Source: Halopiger xanaduensis SH-6 (GTDB taxonomy: Archaea; Halobacteriota; Halobacteria; Halobacteriales; Natrialbaceae). Taken from it: a DNA stretch of 64,000 nt. The position numbers were made by a program, and so were the translations under genes. Shown piece after piece: positions 57,109 through 64,000 of this stretch (position 1 is the first letter of the stretch; each line of letters begins with the position of its first letter). The notes beneath the pieces are model-generated. The model made no database searches. It was given only the letters and a program-made list of their open reading frames with translations, and was not told the origin of the DNA. The DNA lies in assembly GCF_000217715.1 (NCBI RefSeq), contig NC_015666.1, positions 1,066,270-1,130,269 of the forward strand. Reading direction: 5' to 3'.

Positions 57109-57303
57109 ATGGCGAAAGGCAACGTTGATTTCTTCAACGACACAGGCGGTTACGGTTTCATTTCGACTGAGGACGCGGACGAGGACGTATTCTTCCACAT
57201 GGAAGACGTTGGCGGCCCGGACCTCGAAGAAGGCACAGAGATCGAATTCGACATCGAACAGGCCCCCAAGGGCCCCCGCGCCACCAACGTCACCCGCCTG
57301 TAA
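57109..57303 (+). CDS. Cold-shock domain protein
   Basis: 64 residues, a typical single CSD. MAKGNVDFFNDTGGYGFISTEDADEDVFFHMEDV holds the RNP1-like GYGFIS and RNP2-like DVFFH motifs with aromatic residues for ssRNA/ssDNA binding, ending IEQAPKGPRATNVTRL. Acidic, as halophilic CspA proteins are. It is an RNA chaperone in the cytosol. A TATA box is 27 bases upstream and a T-run follows the stop by about 45 bases, defining a short monocistronic transcript. Confidence 0.95.
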   Translation: MAKGNVDFFNDTGGYGFISTEDADEDVFFHMEDVGGPDLEEGTEIEFDIEQAPKGPRATNVTRL

Positions 57304-57347
57304 AACGGTGCTTCGCGTTCGGTAACGGGTTTCAGTATACAAACCAG

Positions 57348-57353
57348 TTTTTT
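57348..57353 (+). terminator. T-run terminator after the cold-shock gene
   Basis: A run of six T at 57348-57353, 45 bases past the stop, without a preceding strong hairpin, is of the type used by archaeal RNA polymerase to stop. Confidence 0.5.
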
Positions 57354-57543
57354 GGCGACCCTCCCTCCCAGTGACGACGCCCCGCAGCCGATCGGTCGGG
57401 GCTCGAGCAGCGCTATCGTATCATAATCTGGAGGGGTGTACGATACCGGAAACGCCGAGTACGCGGTCTAACGCTGTATTAGTCCGTTTGAAACCGTCTA
57501 CGGGGCCGTGATACGCGATAGATAACAAATAGTCGCTCTCTTG

Positions 57544-57555
57544 GTGTGATCACAC
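57544..57555. promoter_or_regulatory. Perfect palindromic operator before the PadR gene
   Basis: GTGTGATCACAC is a perfect 12-bp palindrome 10 bases before the ATG at 57565. In a leaderless transcript it overlaps the transcription start, so autorepression by the encoded PadR-type protein is likely. Confidence 0.6.
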
Positions 57556-57564
57556 GGGTGAAAC

Positions 57565-57840
57565 ATGGACGATCTGACCGGATTCCAGCGGGATCTCCTG
57601 TACGTCATCGCCGGCGCCGACCAACCGTCGGGCCAAGACGTCAAAGACGAAATCGAGTCGTACTACAGCGCCGATATCAACCACGGACGACTGTATCCGA
57701 ATCTGGACACCCTCGTCAACAAGGGGCTCGTCGAGAAGGGACAGCTCGACCGGCGGACGAACTATTACGAGATCAGCGACCAGGGAGTACAGGCGATCGA
57801 AGAGCGCCGCGAGTGGGAGCGCCAGTACATCGAGGAGTGA
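57565..57840 (+). CDS. PadR-family transcriptional regulator
   Basis: 91 residues. FQRDLLYVIAGADQPSGQDVKDEIESYYSADINHGRLYPNLDTLVNKGLVEKGQLDRRTNYYEISDQG is a classic PadR winged helix: helices, the HGRLYPNLDTL recognition helix and a wing with the conserved RTNYYEISDQG. The short C-terminal helix (EERREWERQYIEE) gives dimerisation. It has no partner membrane gene beside it, so the target is unknown. A perfect palindrome lies immediately upstream. Confidence 0.92.
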   Translation: MDDLTGFQRDLLYVIAGADQPSGQDVKDEIESYYSADINHGRLYPNLDTLVNKGLVEKGQLDRRTNYYEISDQGVQAIEERREWERQYIEE

Positions 57841-58022
57841 CTGCGGCGGCTCACCGTCCGTTCTAGTTCGCGTCGCTCGACGGCCGATCGAGATCGGGAG
57901 TCCAGTCTCGAATCGAGCGCGACTGCAGGAGCGTCTCGTACCGGGAGATCCGTCGGCTGGGCCGGGATCGTAACTGGCAGTCACACGCAGAACCGGGTGC
58001 GTAATCGCCAGCAGCGGCCGTC

Positions 58023-58481
58023 TTACTCTTGATGGCGAACGCGAACCATCCCGTTCGAGGTGACGCCGATGATAAGCGGCGTCGACACTTCGCGCCCCGA
58101 GACGGCCGAGCCCGCCGAGTCGCTGACGACCTTCATCAGGTCCGGCGCGGTGTAATCGACCTTGACGCCGGCCTCGTCGCAGGCCTCGTAGACCAGGTCG
58201 GGCACGTCGTAGAGGTCGGTGCCCGCGGGCACGCGGACGCGAACCGGCGCTCGGAGCGCCTCCGCGAACGCGACCGTCTCGCGGGCCTTCTCCAAGTTTT
58301 CCCGCGCGCTCGACTCGATCGAGGAGACGTTCGCGCGCGAGGTGCCGAGCGCCCCGGCGATGTCGGCCTGCGAAATCCCTCGCTCCCGCAGCGCGAGTAC
58401 CTGCGCCTGACGGTACGTCAACACGCTCGAGTCGGGATCGAACCCGATCTCCTCGAGGAGCTCCTCGACGTCGTCGATCAT
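58023..58481 (-). CDS. Tfx-family DNA-binding protein
   Basis: 152 residues. VLTYRQAQVLALRERGISQADIAGALGTSRANVSSIESSARENLEKARETV is the Tfx HTH (LTxxQxxVLxLRxxGxSQxxIAxxLGTSRANVSxIE). The C-terminal part, VRVPAGTDLYDVPDLVYEACDEAGVKVDYTAPDLMKVV, is the family's conserved regulatory domain. The first Tfx protein was described as regulating molybdenum-related genes in Methanothermobacter; here moaB is far away, so no target is implied. The start MIDDVEELLEEIG is the best ATG. Confidence 0.88.
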   Translation of the reverse strand: MIDDVEELLEEIGFDPDSSVLTYRQAQVLALRERGISQADIAGALGTSRANVSSIESSARENLEKARETVAFAEALRAPVRVRVPAGTDLYDVPDLVYEACDEAGVKVDYTAPDLMKVVSDSAGSAVSGREVSTPLIIGVTSNGMVRVRHQE

Positions 58482-58697
58482 GGCCACGGTGACCACCGCC
58501 GATCGGATCGGCTCGGCCGCACGCTCATACCGGTGGTATGACGCGGTAGGATCAAAGCTTCCCCGGTCTCGAGGCGTCCGCGTCGCTCGGTCGTGGGTTC
58601 GTGGCCGAAAACGATCTCCAACGAGTCGATACACGACGGCCGATCGCCGCGGTTCCGAGTGCGGCGACCGGCGACTGTCTGTCGCTGTCCGCGCCGA

Positions 58698-59183
58698 CTA
58701 CGAGCCCCAGAAGTTCTCGCGACTGCCGAGCCGTTCGCGAGCGCGGCTCTTCCTGTCCGTCTCCTCGCTCTCGTCGTCCGCTGCGGCCTCGTCTGCGTCC
58801 GCGTCGCCGTCCGCATCCGAGTCGGCATCGTCGCCCTCCTCGTCGCCGTCCATCGGGAGCTGCTCGAGAGTTTCCGCGCGAGCGTGGTTGCTGTGGACTT
58901 GCGTGATCTCGACGCGGGCGCGACACTCGGGCAGCAGGCCGTCGACGAGGACGATGAAGCCGTCCTCGGTGCGGCCGACGCCGGCGCCGCTCTCGTGCAT
59001 GTCGACGATGTCGAGTTCGACCTCCTCACCGGATTTGACGGGCTGAGTCTTCAGGTCCTCGATGGGCTGGCTGTAGTGTTGACACCACTCTTTGCCCCCT
59101 CGATCACCGTAGTGTTGGCACCCCATTCCCGAGATCGGTTCGGAGAAGCTCGGACAGTCGTCGGCGAGCGGACAGTCTGCCAT
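58698..59183 (-). CDS. TRAM-domain protein with N-terminal Cys cluster
   Basis: 161 residues. The first 40 residues include CPLADDCPSF.., CQHYGD.. and WCQHY, a Cys/His cluster that probably binds zinc. A TRAM domain follows at about 50-110: VKSGEEVELDIVDMHESGAGVGRTEDGFIVLVDGLLPECRARVEITQVHSNHARAE. The C-terminal tail is Asp/Ala-rich and disordered with an Arg-rich end. TRAM proteins bind RNA and act as chaperones in archaea. The rest of 59184-59480 shows only the promoter of the ETF genes. Confidence 0.88.
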   Translation of the reverse strand: MADCPLADDCPSFSEPISGMGCQHYGDRGGKEWCQHYSQPIEDLKTQPVKSGEEVELDIVDMHESGAGVGRTEDGFIVLVDGLLPECRARVEITQVHSNHARAETLEQLPMDGDEEGDDADSDADGDADADEAAADDESEETDRKSRARERLGSRENFWGS

Positions 59184-59480
59184 GAATCGTAGTACCAGTG
59201 GCGACGTTAAACCGTTTCCGTCTCGTACGCGGGGGAACGACGTCCGTTCGGCTACTCCGCCGTTACTGCGGTGTCGGTCGTGACGGGCGCCGTCGCGTCG
59301 ATGGGCCGCCACGTTCGCTGGCGGATGCCTCGAGACGATCGGCTATCGACTCGAGGCGTTGTCCCAATCGCTCTGACCGACGTCCGGTTCGACCGGACCG
59401 TTACTGGAGCGCGCAAAAACGGTAAACGCGGTGTAAATTGTTTCGAAAACGTTTACGGCTGGGGCGTGGAGTCGTATCCC

Positions 59481-60272
59481 ATGAAAATACTCGTCACGGT
59501 CAAGGAAGTCGTCACCGTGGACGACGAGTTCGAGATCGAAGGCACCGAGATCGCCGAGCGGTATCTCGGCGCCGACCTGAACGAGTGGGACGACTACGCC
59601 GTCGAGGAGGCCGTTCAACTGCAGGAAGCGGGGATCGCCGACGAGGTCGTCACCGTCACCATCGGCCCCGAAGACTGCGAGCAGACGATCCGCCAGGCGC
59701 TCGCGAAGGGCGCCGACCGCGCGATCCGCGTCTGGGACGACGCCCTCGAGGAGTTCGACCTCCTCGACGTCGGGGCGAAGCGGGAACTCCTCGGCGCGGT
59801 CATCGCCGAGGAGGACCCCGATCTCGTCCTGACCGGCGTCCAGTCCGGCGACGACAACTTCGGCGCGACCGGCGTCTCGGTCGCCGAGGCGCTCGGCTAC
59901 GAGTGGGCGGCCGTCGTCAATCACTTGGAACACGACTTCGAGGGCGGCACCGCGTCGGTCCGGCGCGAACTCGAGGGCGGCGTCGAGGAGCTCACCGAGG
60001 TGGAGCTGCCGGCCGTCCTGACCGTCCAGACGGGGATCAACGAACCCCGGTACGCCAGCCTGCGTGGAATCCGCCAAGCCCAGCGCAAGGAACTCGACGT
60101 CGTCGGACTCGCGGACCTCGGCGTCGACGCGGCGGCGATCGAACCAAAACTCTCGCTGACGGACATGTACGAACCCGAAAGCGAGAGCGACGTGACGGTC
60201 TGGGAGGGTGACGCCGAGCAGACGGCGACGGAACTCGCCGACCTGCTTCGCGATAAGGGGGTGGCACAATGA
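59481..60272 (+). CDS. etfB: Electron transfer flavoprotein subunit beta
   Basis: 263 residues. MKILVTVKEVVTVDDEFEIEG at the N-terminus, LNEWDDYAVEEAVQLQEA and the AMP-binding region DLVLTGVQSGDDNFGATGVSVAEALGYEWAAVV are all ETF-beta signatures, with VQTGINEPRYASLRGIRQAQRKEL near the C-terminus. With EtfA it accepts electrons from acyl-CoA or other dehydrogenases and passes them to the quinone pool. A TATA-like CGTTTACGG precedes the ATG by about 25-32 bases. The stop overlaps the etfA start (ATGA). Confidence 0.95.
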   Translation: MKILVTVKEVVTVDDEFEIEGTEIAERYLGADLNEWDDYAVEEAVQLQEAGIADEVVTVTIGPEDCEQTIRQALAKGADRAIRVWDDALEEFDLLDVGAKRELLGAVIAEEDPDLVLTGVQSGDDNFGATGVSVAEALGYEWAAVVNHLEHDFEGGTASVRRELEGGVEELTEVELPAVLTVQTGINEPRYASLRGIRQAQRKELDVVGLADLGVDAAAIEPKLSLTDMYEPESESDVTVWEGDAEQTATELADLLRDKGVAQ

Positions 60273-61222
60273 CTGATATCCTCGCGGTCGCCGACCACCG
60301 ACGCGGCGAGCTCCGCGACGTCAGCTACGAACTGCTCACCGCCGGCCGGCGGCTCGCCGACGAAACCGGCGGCGACCTCCACGTTGCCGTCATCAGCGGC
60401 ACCGTCGACGACTTCGCCTCGAAGCTCGACCGGGAGGGCGTCGACGTCGTCCACACCGTCGACTACGGCGAGGAGTTCAACCACGGCGTCTACGCGCAGG
60501 CGATTACCCAGCTCTACGACCGGCTCGCGCCGCAGTACGTCCTCGCCCCCAACAGCGTCAACGGACTGGACTACGCGCCCGCCGTGGCGACCGCCCTCGA
60601 CGTGCCGATCGTCACCGACGTCGTCGGCCTCGAGACCGACGGCGAGACGCTGACCGCCACCCGCGAGATGTACGGCGGGAAAGTCGAGACGACGAGCGAG
60701 CTCGAGGGCCCTGCGGTCGTCACGATCCGCGGCGCGGAGTGGCCCGCCGCCGAGGGAACCGGCGACGCCGCGATCGAAGCCGCCGACGTGACGATCGACG
60801 AGGACGCGCTCGGGTCGACCGTCAACGGGTTCGAGGAGGTGGCCGGCGGCGACGTCGACATCAGCGACGCCGACGTGCTCGTCTCCGTCGGTCGCGGAAT
60901 CGAGGAGGAGGAGAACCTGGACCTCATCTTCGACCTCGCGGAGGCGCTGGACGCGACGGTGTCGTCCTCTCGGCCGATCGTCGATAACGGCTGGCTGCCC
61001 AAGAACCGACAGGTCGGCCAGTCCGGAAAGGTCGTCACGCCGGACGTCTACATCGCGATCGGCATCTCCGGTGCCGTTCAGCACGTTGCCGGGATGAAAG
61101 GCTCGGATACCATCGTCGCGATCAACACCGACCCCAACGCGCCGATCATGGACATCGCGGACTACGCGATCGTCGACGACCTGTTCGACGTCGTGCCGGC
61201 GCTGACGGCGGAATTTAGCTAA
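60269..61222 (+). CDS. etfA: Electron transfer flavoprotein subunit alpha
   Basis: 317 residues, start overlapping the etfB stop by 4 bases. The N-terminal half is the ETF-alpha/beta domain, YVLAPNSVNGLDYAPAVATALDVPIVTDVVGLETDG. The C-terminal FAD-binding half carries ADVLVSVGRGIEEEENL, SSRPIVDNGWLPKNRQVGQSGKVVTPDVYIAIGISGAVQHVAGMKGSDTIVAINTDPNAPI and FDVVPAL. Every FAD contact motif I know is present. It is cytosolic and pairs with EtfB. An EtfQO partner is not in the window. Confidence 0.95.
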   Translation: MTDILAVADHRRGELRDVSYELLTAGRRLADETGGDLHVAVISGTVDDFASKLDREGVDVVHTVDYGEEFNHGVYAQAITQLYDRLAPQYVLAPNSVNGLDYAPAVATALDVPIVTDVVGLETDGETLTATREMYGGKVETTSELEGPAVVTIRGAEWPAAEGTGDAAIEAADVTIDEDALGSTVNGFEEVAGGDVDISDADVLVSVGRGIEEEENLDLIFDLAEALDATVSSSRPIVDNGWLPKNRQVGQSGKVVTPDVYIAIGISGAVQHVAGMKGSDTIVAINTDPNAPIMDIADYAIVDDLFDVVPALTAEFS

Positions 61223-61329
61223 TTCGACCCCAGAGTATTCGCTACGGCTATCTCTATCGGTTTCTCCATCCGCTGACCGTGGTGTCTATTCGAGATATTC
61301 GGTTCCAGCGTCGTTCTGCGAACACGAAG

Positions 61330-61337
61330 ATTTATTA
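61330..61337 (+). promoter_or_regulatory. TATA box for the transducer gene
   Basis: TTTATTAT lies 24-31 bases before the ATG at 61361, the normal distance for a leaderless haloarchaeal mRNA. Confidence 0.55.
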
Positions 61338-61360
61338 TCTGCTGATAGTCACCTCTGCCT

Positions 61361-64000
61361 ATGTCTCCAAGGATTCGGGCTATCGTGCCGAAATTTATAC
61401 GACGGAGTTATTCACTAAAGTTTGCGATTATCTTGCTGGTCATCGGCGTCTCGGTGGGTGCAATCGGGGTCGTCGGGACCGCACAGATCGAAGACGGCGT
61501 CCAGTCGAACGTCTACGAGAACTACGAAACGCTCGCCCTCCAGCAGTCGGAGGCGGTCCAGGAGTTCCACGCGGACAATCGGCGGACGGTCCAATCGATC
61601 GCTCGCTACAGCGGGCTCGATTCTGCCAATCAATCCGAAGCGCAGGCCTACATCGACAGCGAGGTCGCCGATCTCGACGGCGGCGGTGCAGGCGAGGTGA
61701 ACGTCCACTACCTCGAGGAGAACGGCGACGTCGTCGCGAGCTCGCTGGTCGAACCGGGAACCGACCTCGAGGGTGACTGGGTCGACGAGCTCGACCAGCA
61801 AAGCGGGACGTACGTGACTGACGCGTACCAGAGCGGCGAGTACGACGACTCCACGGCGCGCGTCGCGTACGTGACCGATTCCGGCGACGTGCCCGACGGA
61901 AGGGTGCTGGTCTATACGGTTCCCGTGAGCGACTACTCCATCAGCAGCACCGACGGCACGCGGACGATGGTCGTCGACTCGAGCGGCACGGTCGCGTTCG
62001 GCGAGACCAGAAGCGGCCTTCTCGAACCGTACGACGAATCGGACGAGCTGATGAGCGATGCCGACTCGCTCGAGTCCGGCGGCATGGAGGCCGGCCCGGC
62101 CCAGGGAGTGCTCGCAACTGACGACGCGTTCGCCGGCGAGTCCTACGTCGTCGGCTACGCGTCGGTCCCCGGAACGGACTGGGTGACGCTCGTCCACACG
62201 CCGACCGAGCAGGCCTACGGGTTCGTCGAGGACGTCCGCACGTACGGCACGTTCGCGACGGCCGGCGCCGTGTTGCTCATCGGCCTCGTCGGCGCGGGCT
62301 TCGGCTGGAACACCTCCAGATCGATCGACCGGCTGACCACGAAGGCCGCCCGCATGGAGGAGGGCGACCTCGACGTCGATCTCGACTCCCCCCGGATCGA
62401 CAGCATCGGGCGGCTCTACGACGGGTTCGACAGCATGCGCGACTCCCTGCAGACCCAGATCGAGGAGACCACTCAGGCCCGCGAGGAGGCCGAAGCGGCC
62501 CGCGCCGAGGCCGAACGGCTCAACGACCACCTCGAGGCGAAAGCCGACGAGTACAGCGACGTGATGCAGACCGCGGCCGACGGCGACCTCACCGCGCGGA
62601 TGGACCCCGAGAGCGAGAACGAGGCGATGACCGAGATCGCCGCGGAGTTCAACGACATGATCGCCGAAATCGAGGCGACGACGGCCGAGGTCAAGTCCTT
62701 CGCGACCGAGGTCGCGACGGCCTCCGAGGAAGTGACCGCCTCGAGCGAAGAAGTTCGGTCCGCGTCCGGTCAGGTCGCGGAGTCCATTCAGGAGATTTCC
62801 GAGGGTGCCGACCGGCAGAACGACAGCCTCCAGTCGGTCACCCAGGAGATGAACGGCCTCTCGACGACGATCGAGGAGATCGCCGCCTCCTCGAACCAGG
62901 TCGCCGAACTCGCCGAGCGGACGGCCGAGACCGGCGAACGCGGTCGCGAAGCCGCCCAGGAGGCCATCGAGGGGATGCAGGAGATCGAAACCGACTCCGA
63001 GTCCGCCGTCGAGGAGATCGAACGCCTCGAGGAGGAGATGGCGCAGATCGACGACCTGCTCGAGTTCATCACCGAGGTCGCCGAGCAGACCAACATGCTG
63101 GCGCTGAACGCCAACATCGAGGCCTCGCGCTCGAGCAGTTCCAACGAGGGCTTCTCGGCGGTCGCCGGCGAGGTCAAGGAACTCGCCGAGGACACCCGCG
63201 AAGCCGCGGCCGACATCGAAGACCGACTCGAACAGATCAAGGAACAGACCGACCGCACCGCGACGGAGGTCCAGCGCACCAGCGACCGGGTCTCCGAGCA
63301 CACCGACTCGGTCGAACGCGCCGCGGACGCGCTCGACGAGATCGCCGACTACGCGACCGAGACCAACACCGGCGTGCAGGAAATCTCCAACGCCAGCGAC
63401 GAGCAGGCGGCCTCGACCCAGCAGGTCGTCGCGATGGTCGACGACGTCGCGGCGATCGCCGAGCAGACCAGTTCCGAGAGCGAGACGGTCGCCGCCGCCG
63501 CCGAGGAGCAGACGACCGCGCTCACCGAGGTCTCCCGCAGCGCCGGCGAACTCGCGAACCGCGCCTCCCACCTCTCGGAGACGCTCGACAACTTCGAGAC
63601 CGACGCGGACGTCGAACCCGGCGCCGCTGCTGACCTCGAGTCCGAACCGGAGTTCGATTCCGATTCCGTTTCGGACGCCGGATTCGACGCGGCCGACGGC
63701 GACGCGCTCGAGACCGACCTATCGAACGGGACGTGGAGCAACGAGGACGACGATTCGGACGCCGAGACCGTGATCGGCGGTACGGACGGTGACGACGTGA
63801 TCGGCGGTCACGGTGACGATGATGATGACGGGGACGCCGGATTCAAACTCGCCGAAGACGCCGCGAATGAGTCGGACGAGGACGTCGCGGAGGGCGACGA
63901 GGTCATCTCCTTCGACGAATCGGGCGTCGAACTGAACGAATCGGACAACGAACCCGACCAGTCGCAGAAATCCGCGGCCGACGCGGAGAACGCGGACGAC
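61361..64000 (+). CDS. Halobacterial transducer (methyl-accepting chemotaxis protein), partial
   Basis: At least 880 codons with no stop before the window edge. TM1 (KFAIILLVIGVSVGAIGVVGT, about 21-41), an extracellular Cache-type sensor of about 250 residues, TM2 (ATAGAVLLIGLVGAGFGW, about 297-315), then HAMP (SIDRLTTKAARMEEGDLDVDL) and a coiled coil. The signalling tip FITEVAEQTNMLALNANIEASR.. (about 570-590) interacts with CheA/CheW. Glu/Gln methylation sites flank it. After residue about 740 comes a very acidic, disordered tail that is still open at the edge. Signal ligand unknown. The start follows a TATA box. Confidence 0.92.
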   Translation, partial: MSPRIRAIVPKFIRRSYSLKFAIILLVIGVSVGAIGVVGTAQIEDGVQSNVYENYETLALQQSEAVQEFHADNRRTVQSIARYSGLDSANQSEAQAYIDSEVADLDGGGAGEVNVHYLEENGDVVASSLVEPGTDLEGDWVDELDQQSGTYVTDAYQSGEYDDSTARVAYVTDSGDVPDGRVLVYTVPVSDYSISSTDGTRTMVVDSSGTVAFGETRSGLLEPYDESDELMSDADSLESGGMEAGPAQGVLATDDAFAGESYVVGYASVPGTDWVTLVHTPTEQAYGFVEDVRTYGTFATAGAVLLIGLVGAGFGWNTSRSIDRLTTKAARMEEGDLDVDLDSPRIDSIGRLYDGFDSMRDSLQTQIEETTQAREEAEAARAEAERLNDHLEAKADEYSDVMQTAADGDLTARMDPESENEAMTEIAAEFNDMIAEIEATTAEVKSFATEVATASEEVTASSEEVRSASGQVAESIQEISEGADRQNDSLQSVTQEMNGLSTTIEEIAASSNQVAELAERTAETGERGREAAQEAIEGMQEIETDSESAVEEIERLEEEMAQIDDLLEFITEVAEQTNMLALNANIEASRSSSSNEGFSAVAGEVKELAEDTREAAADIEDRLEQIKEQTDRTATEVQRTSDRVSEHTDSVERAADALDEIADYATETNTGVQEISNASDEQAASTQQVVAMVDDVAAIAEQTSSESETVAAAAEEQTTALTEVSRSAGELANRASHLSETLDNFETDADVEPGAAADLESEPEFDSDSVSDAGFDAADGDALETDLSNGTWSNEDDDSDAETVIGGTDGDDVIGGHGDDDDDGDAGFKLAEDAANESDEDVAEGDEVISFDESGVELNESDNEPDQSQKSAADAENADD

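Noticed and set aside
56732-57325. 197-codon frame overlapping the cold-shock gene
   Set aside because: Out of frame with the complete CSD and lacks halophilic composition.
63760-63840. RTX-like GGTDGDDVIGGHGDDD stretch in the transducer tail
   Set aside because: Only one or two imperfect nonapeptides in a generally Asp/Gly-rich disordered tail; probably composition, not a calcium-binding repeat.

Overview
This is one contiguous piece of a haloarchaeal chromosome. High G+C, very acidic proteins, Tat lipoproteins, leaderless promoters with TATA boxes about 25-30 bases before the start codon, HalOD1 and Bat-type regulators, DUF5789/5790/5806-type proteins, an archaeal tandem histone, archaeal RNase P RNA and a BHB-intron tRNA all point to Halobacteria; a Natrialbaceae-like genus is plausible but is an inference.

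Layout. 1-12.6 kb: split MgtE-type membrane halves, small conserved proteins, an isolated iron-siderophore binding lipoprotein with a metal-repressor box, a thiolase, a lipoate ligase-like protein, a degenerate LytM-like protein, a Tat-lipoprotein serpin, a cytochrome P450 and a hotdog thioesterase. 12.7-20 kb: a nitrous oxide reductase locus (nosZ, a 4-TM gene, nosD, nosF, nosY, nosL), tightly coupled by overlapping start/stop codons and preceded by helically phased repeats; two 53-residue membrane-protein genes follow on the other strand. 20-26 kb: a nicotinamidase-like hydrolase, two tandem HExxH surface proteins, nicotinate phosphoribosyltransferase and an AMMECR1 protein. 26.4-29.5 kb: RNase P RNA, then small regulators (two winged-helix, two HalOD1, one Bat-type HTH).

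29.7-41 kb is information processing: tRNA-Arg, RPA2, tandem histone, histone deacetylase-family protein, CCA-adding enzyme, intron-containing tRNA-Asn, a PD-(D/E)XK protein, MoaB, RPA3 with its partner, an MhqO/MhqD-like pair and tRNA-His. 41-50 kb: membrane protein, aldo/keto reductase, two paralogous ABC exporters around tRNA-Phe and tRNA-Val. 50-64 kb: pterin and sugar-phosphate metabolism (MptD-like, Azf-like), M29 aminopeptidase, queuosine-precursor transporter, cold-shock protein, PadR and Tfx regulators, EtfBA and a chemotaxis transducer that runs off the window.

The most unusual structure is shared by four of the five tRNA genes (Arg, His, Phe, Val). Downstream of each lies an array in which copies of that tRNA's own 3' end, best preserved as the T-arm through the discriminator base (25 nt, exact at Val), alternate in direct and inverted orientation and are separated by hairpins. 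These hairpins share a TTCTG-type stem and a GAACAAC..GTGA or GAACGAAGTGA loop between different tRNA loci, with units about 70-120 bp long. I know of no named feature that explains this; tRNA-Asn lacks it and serves as an internal control.
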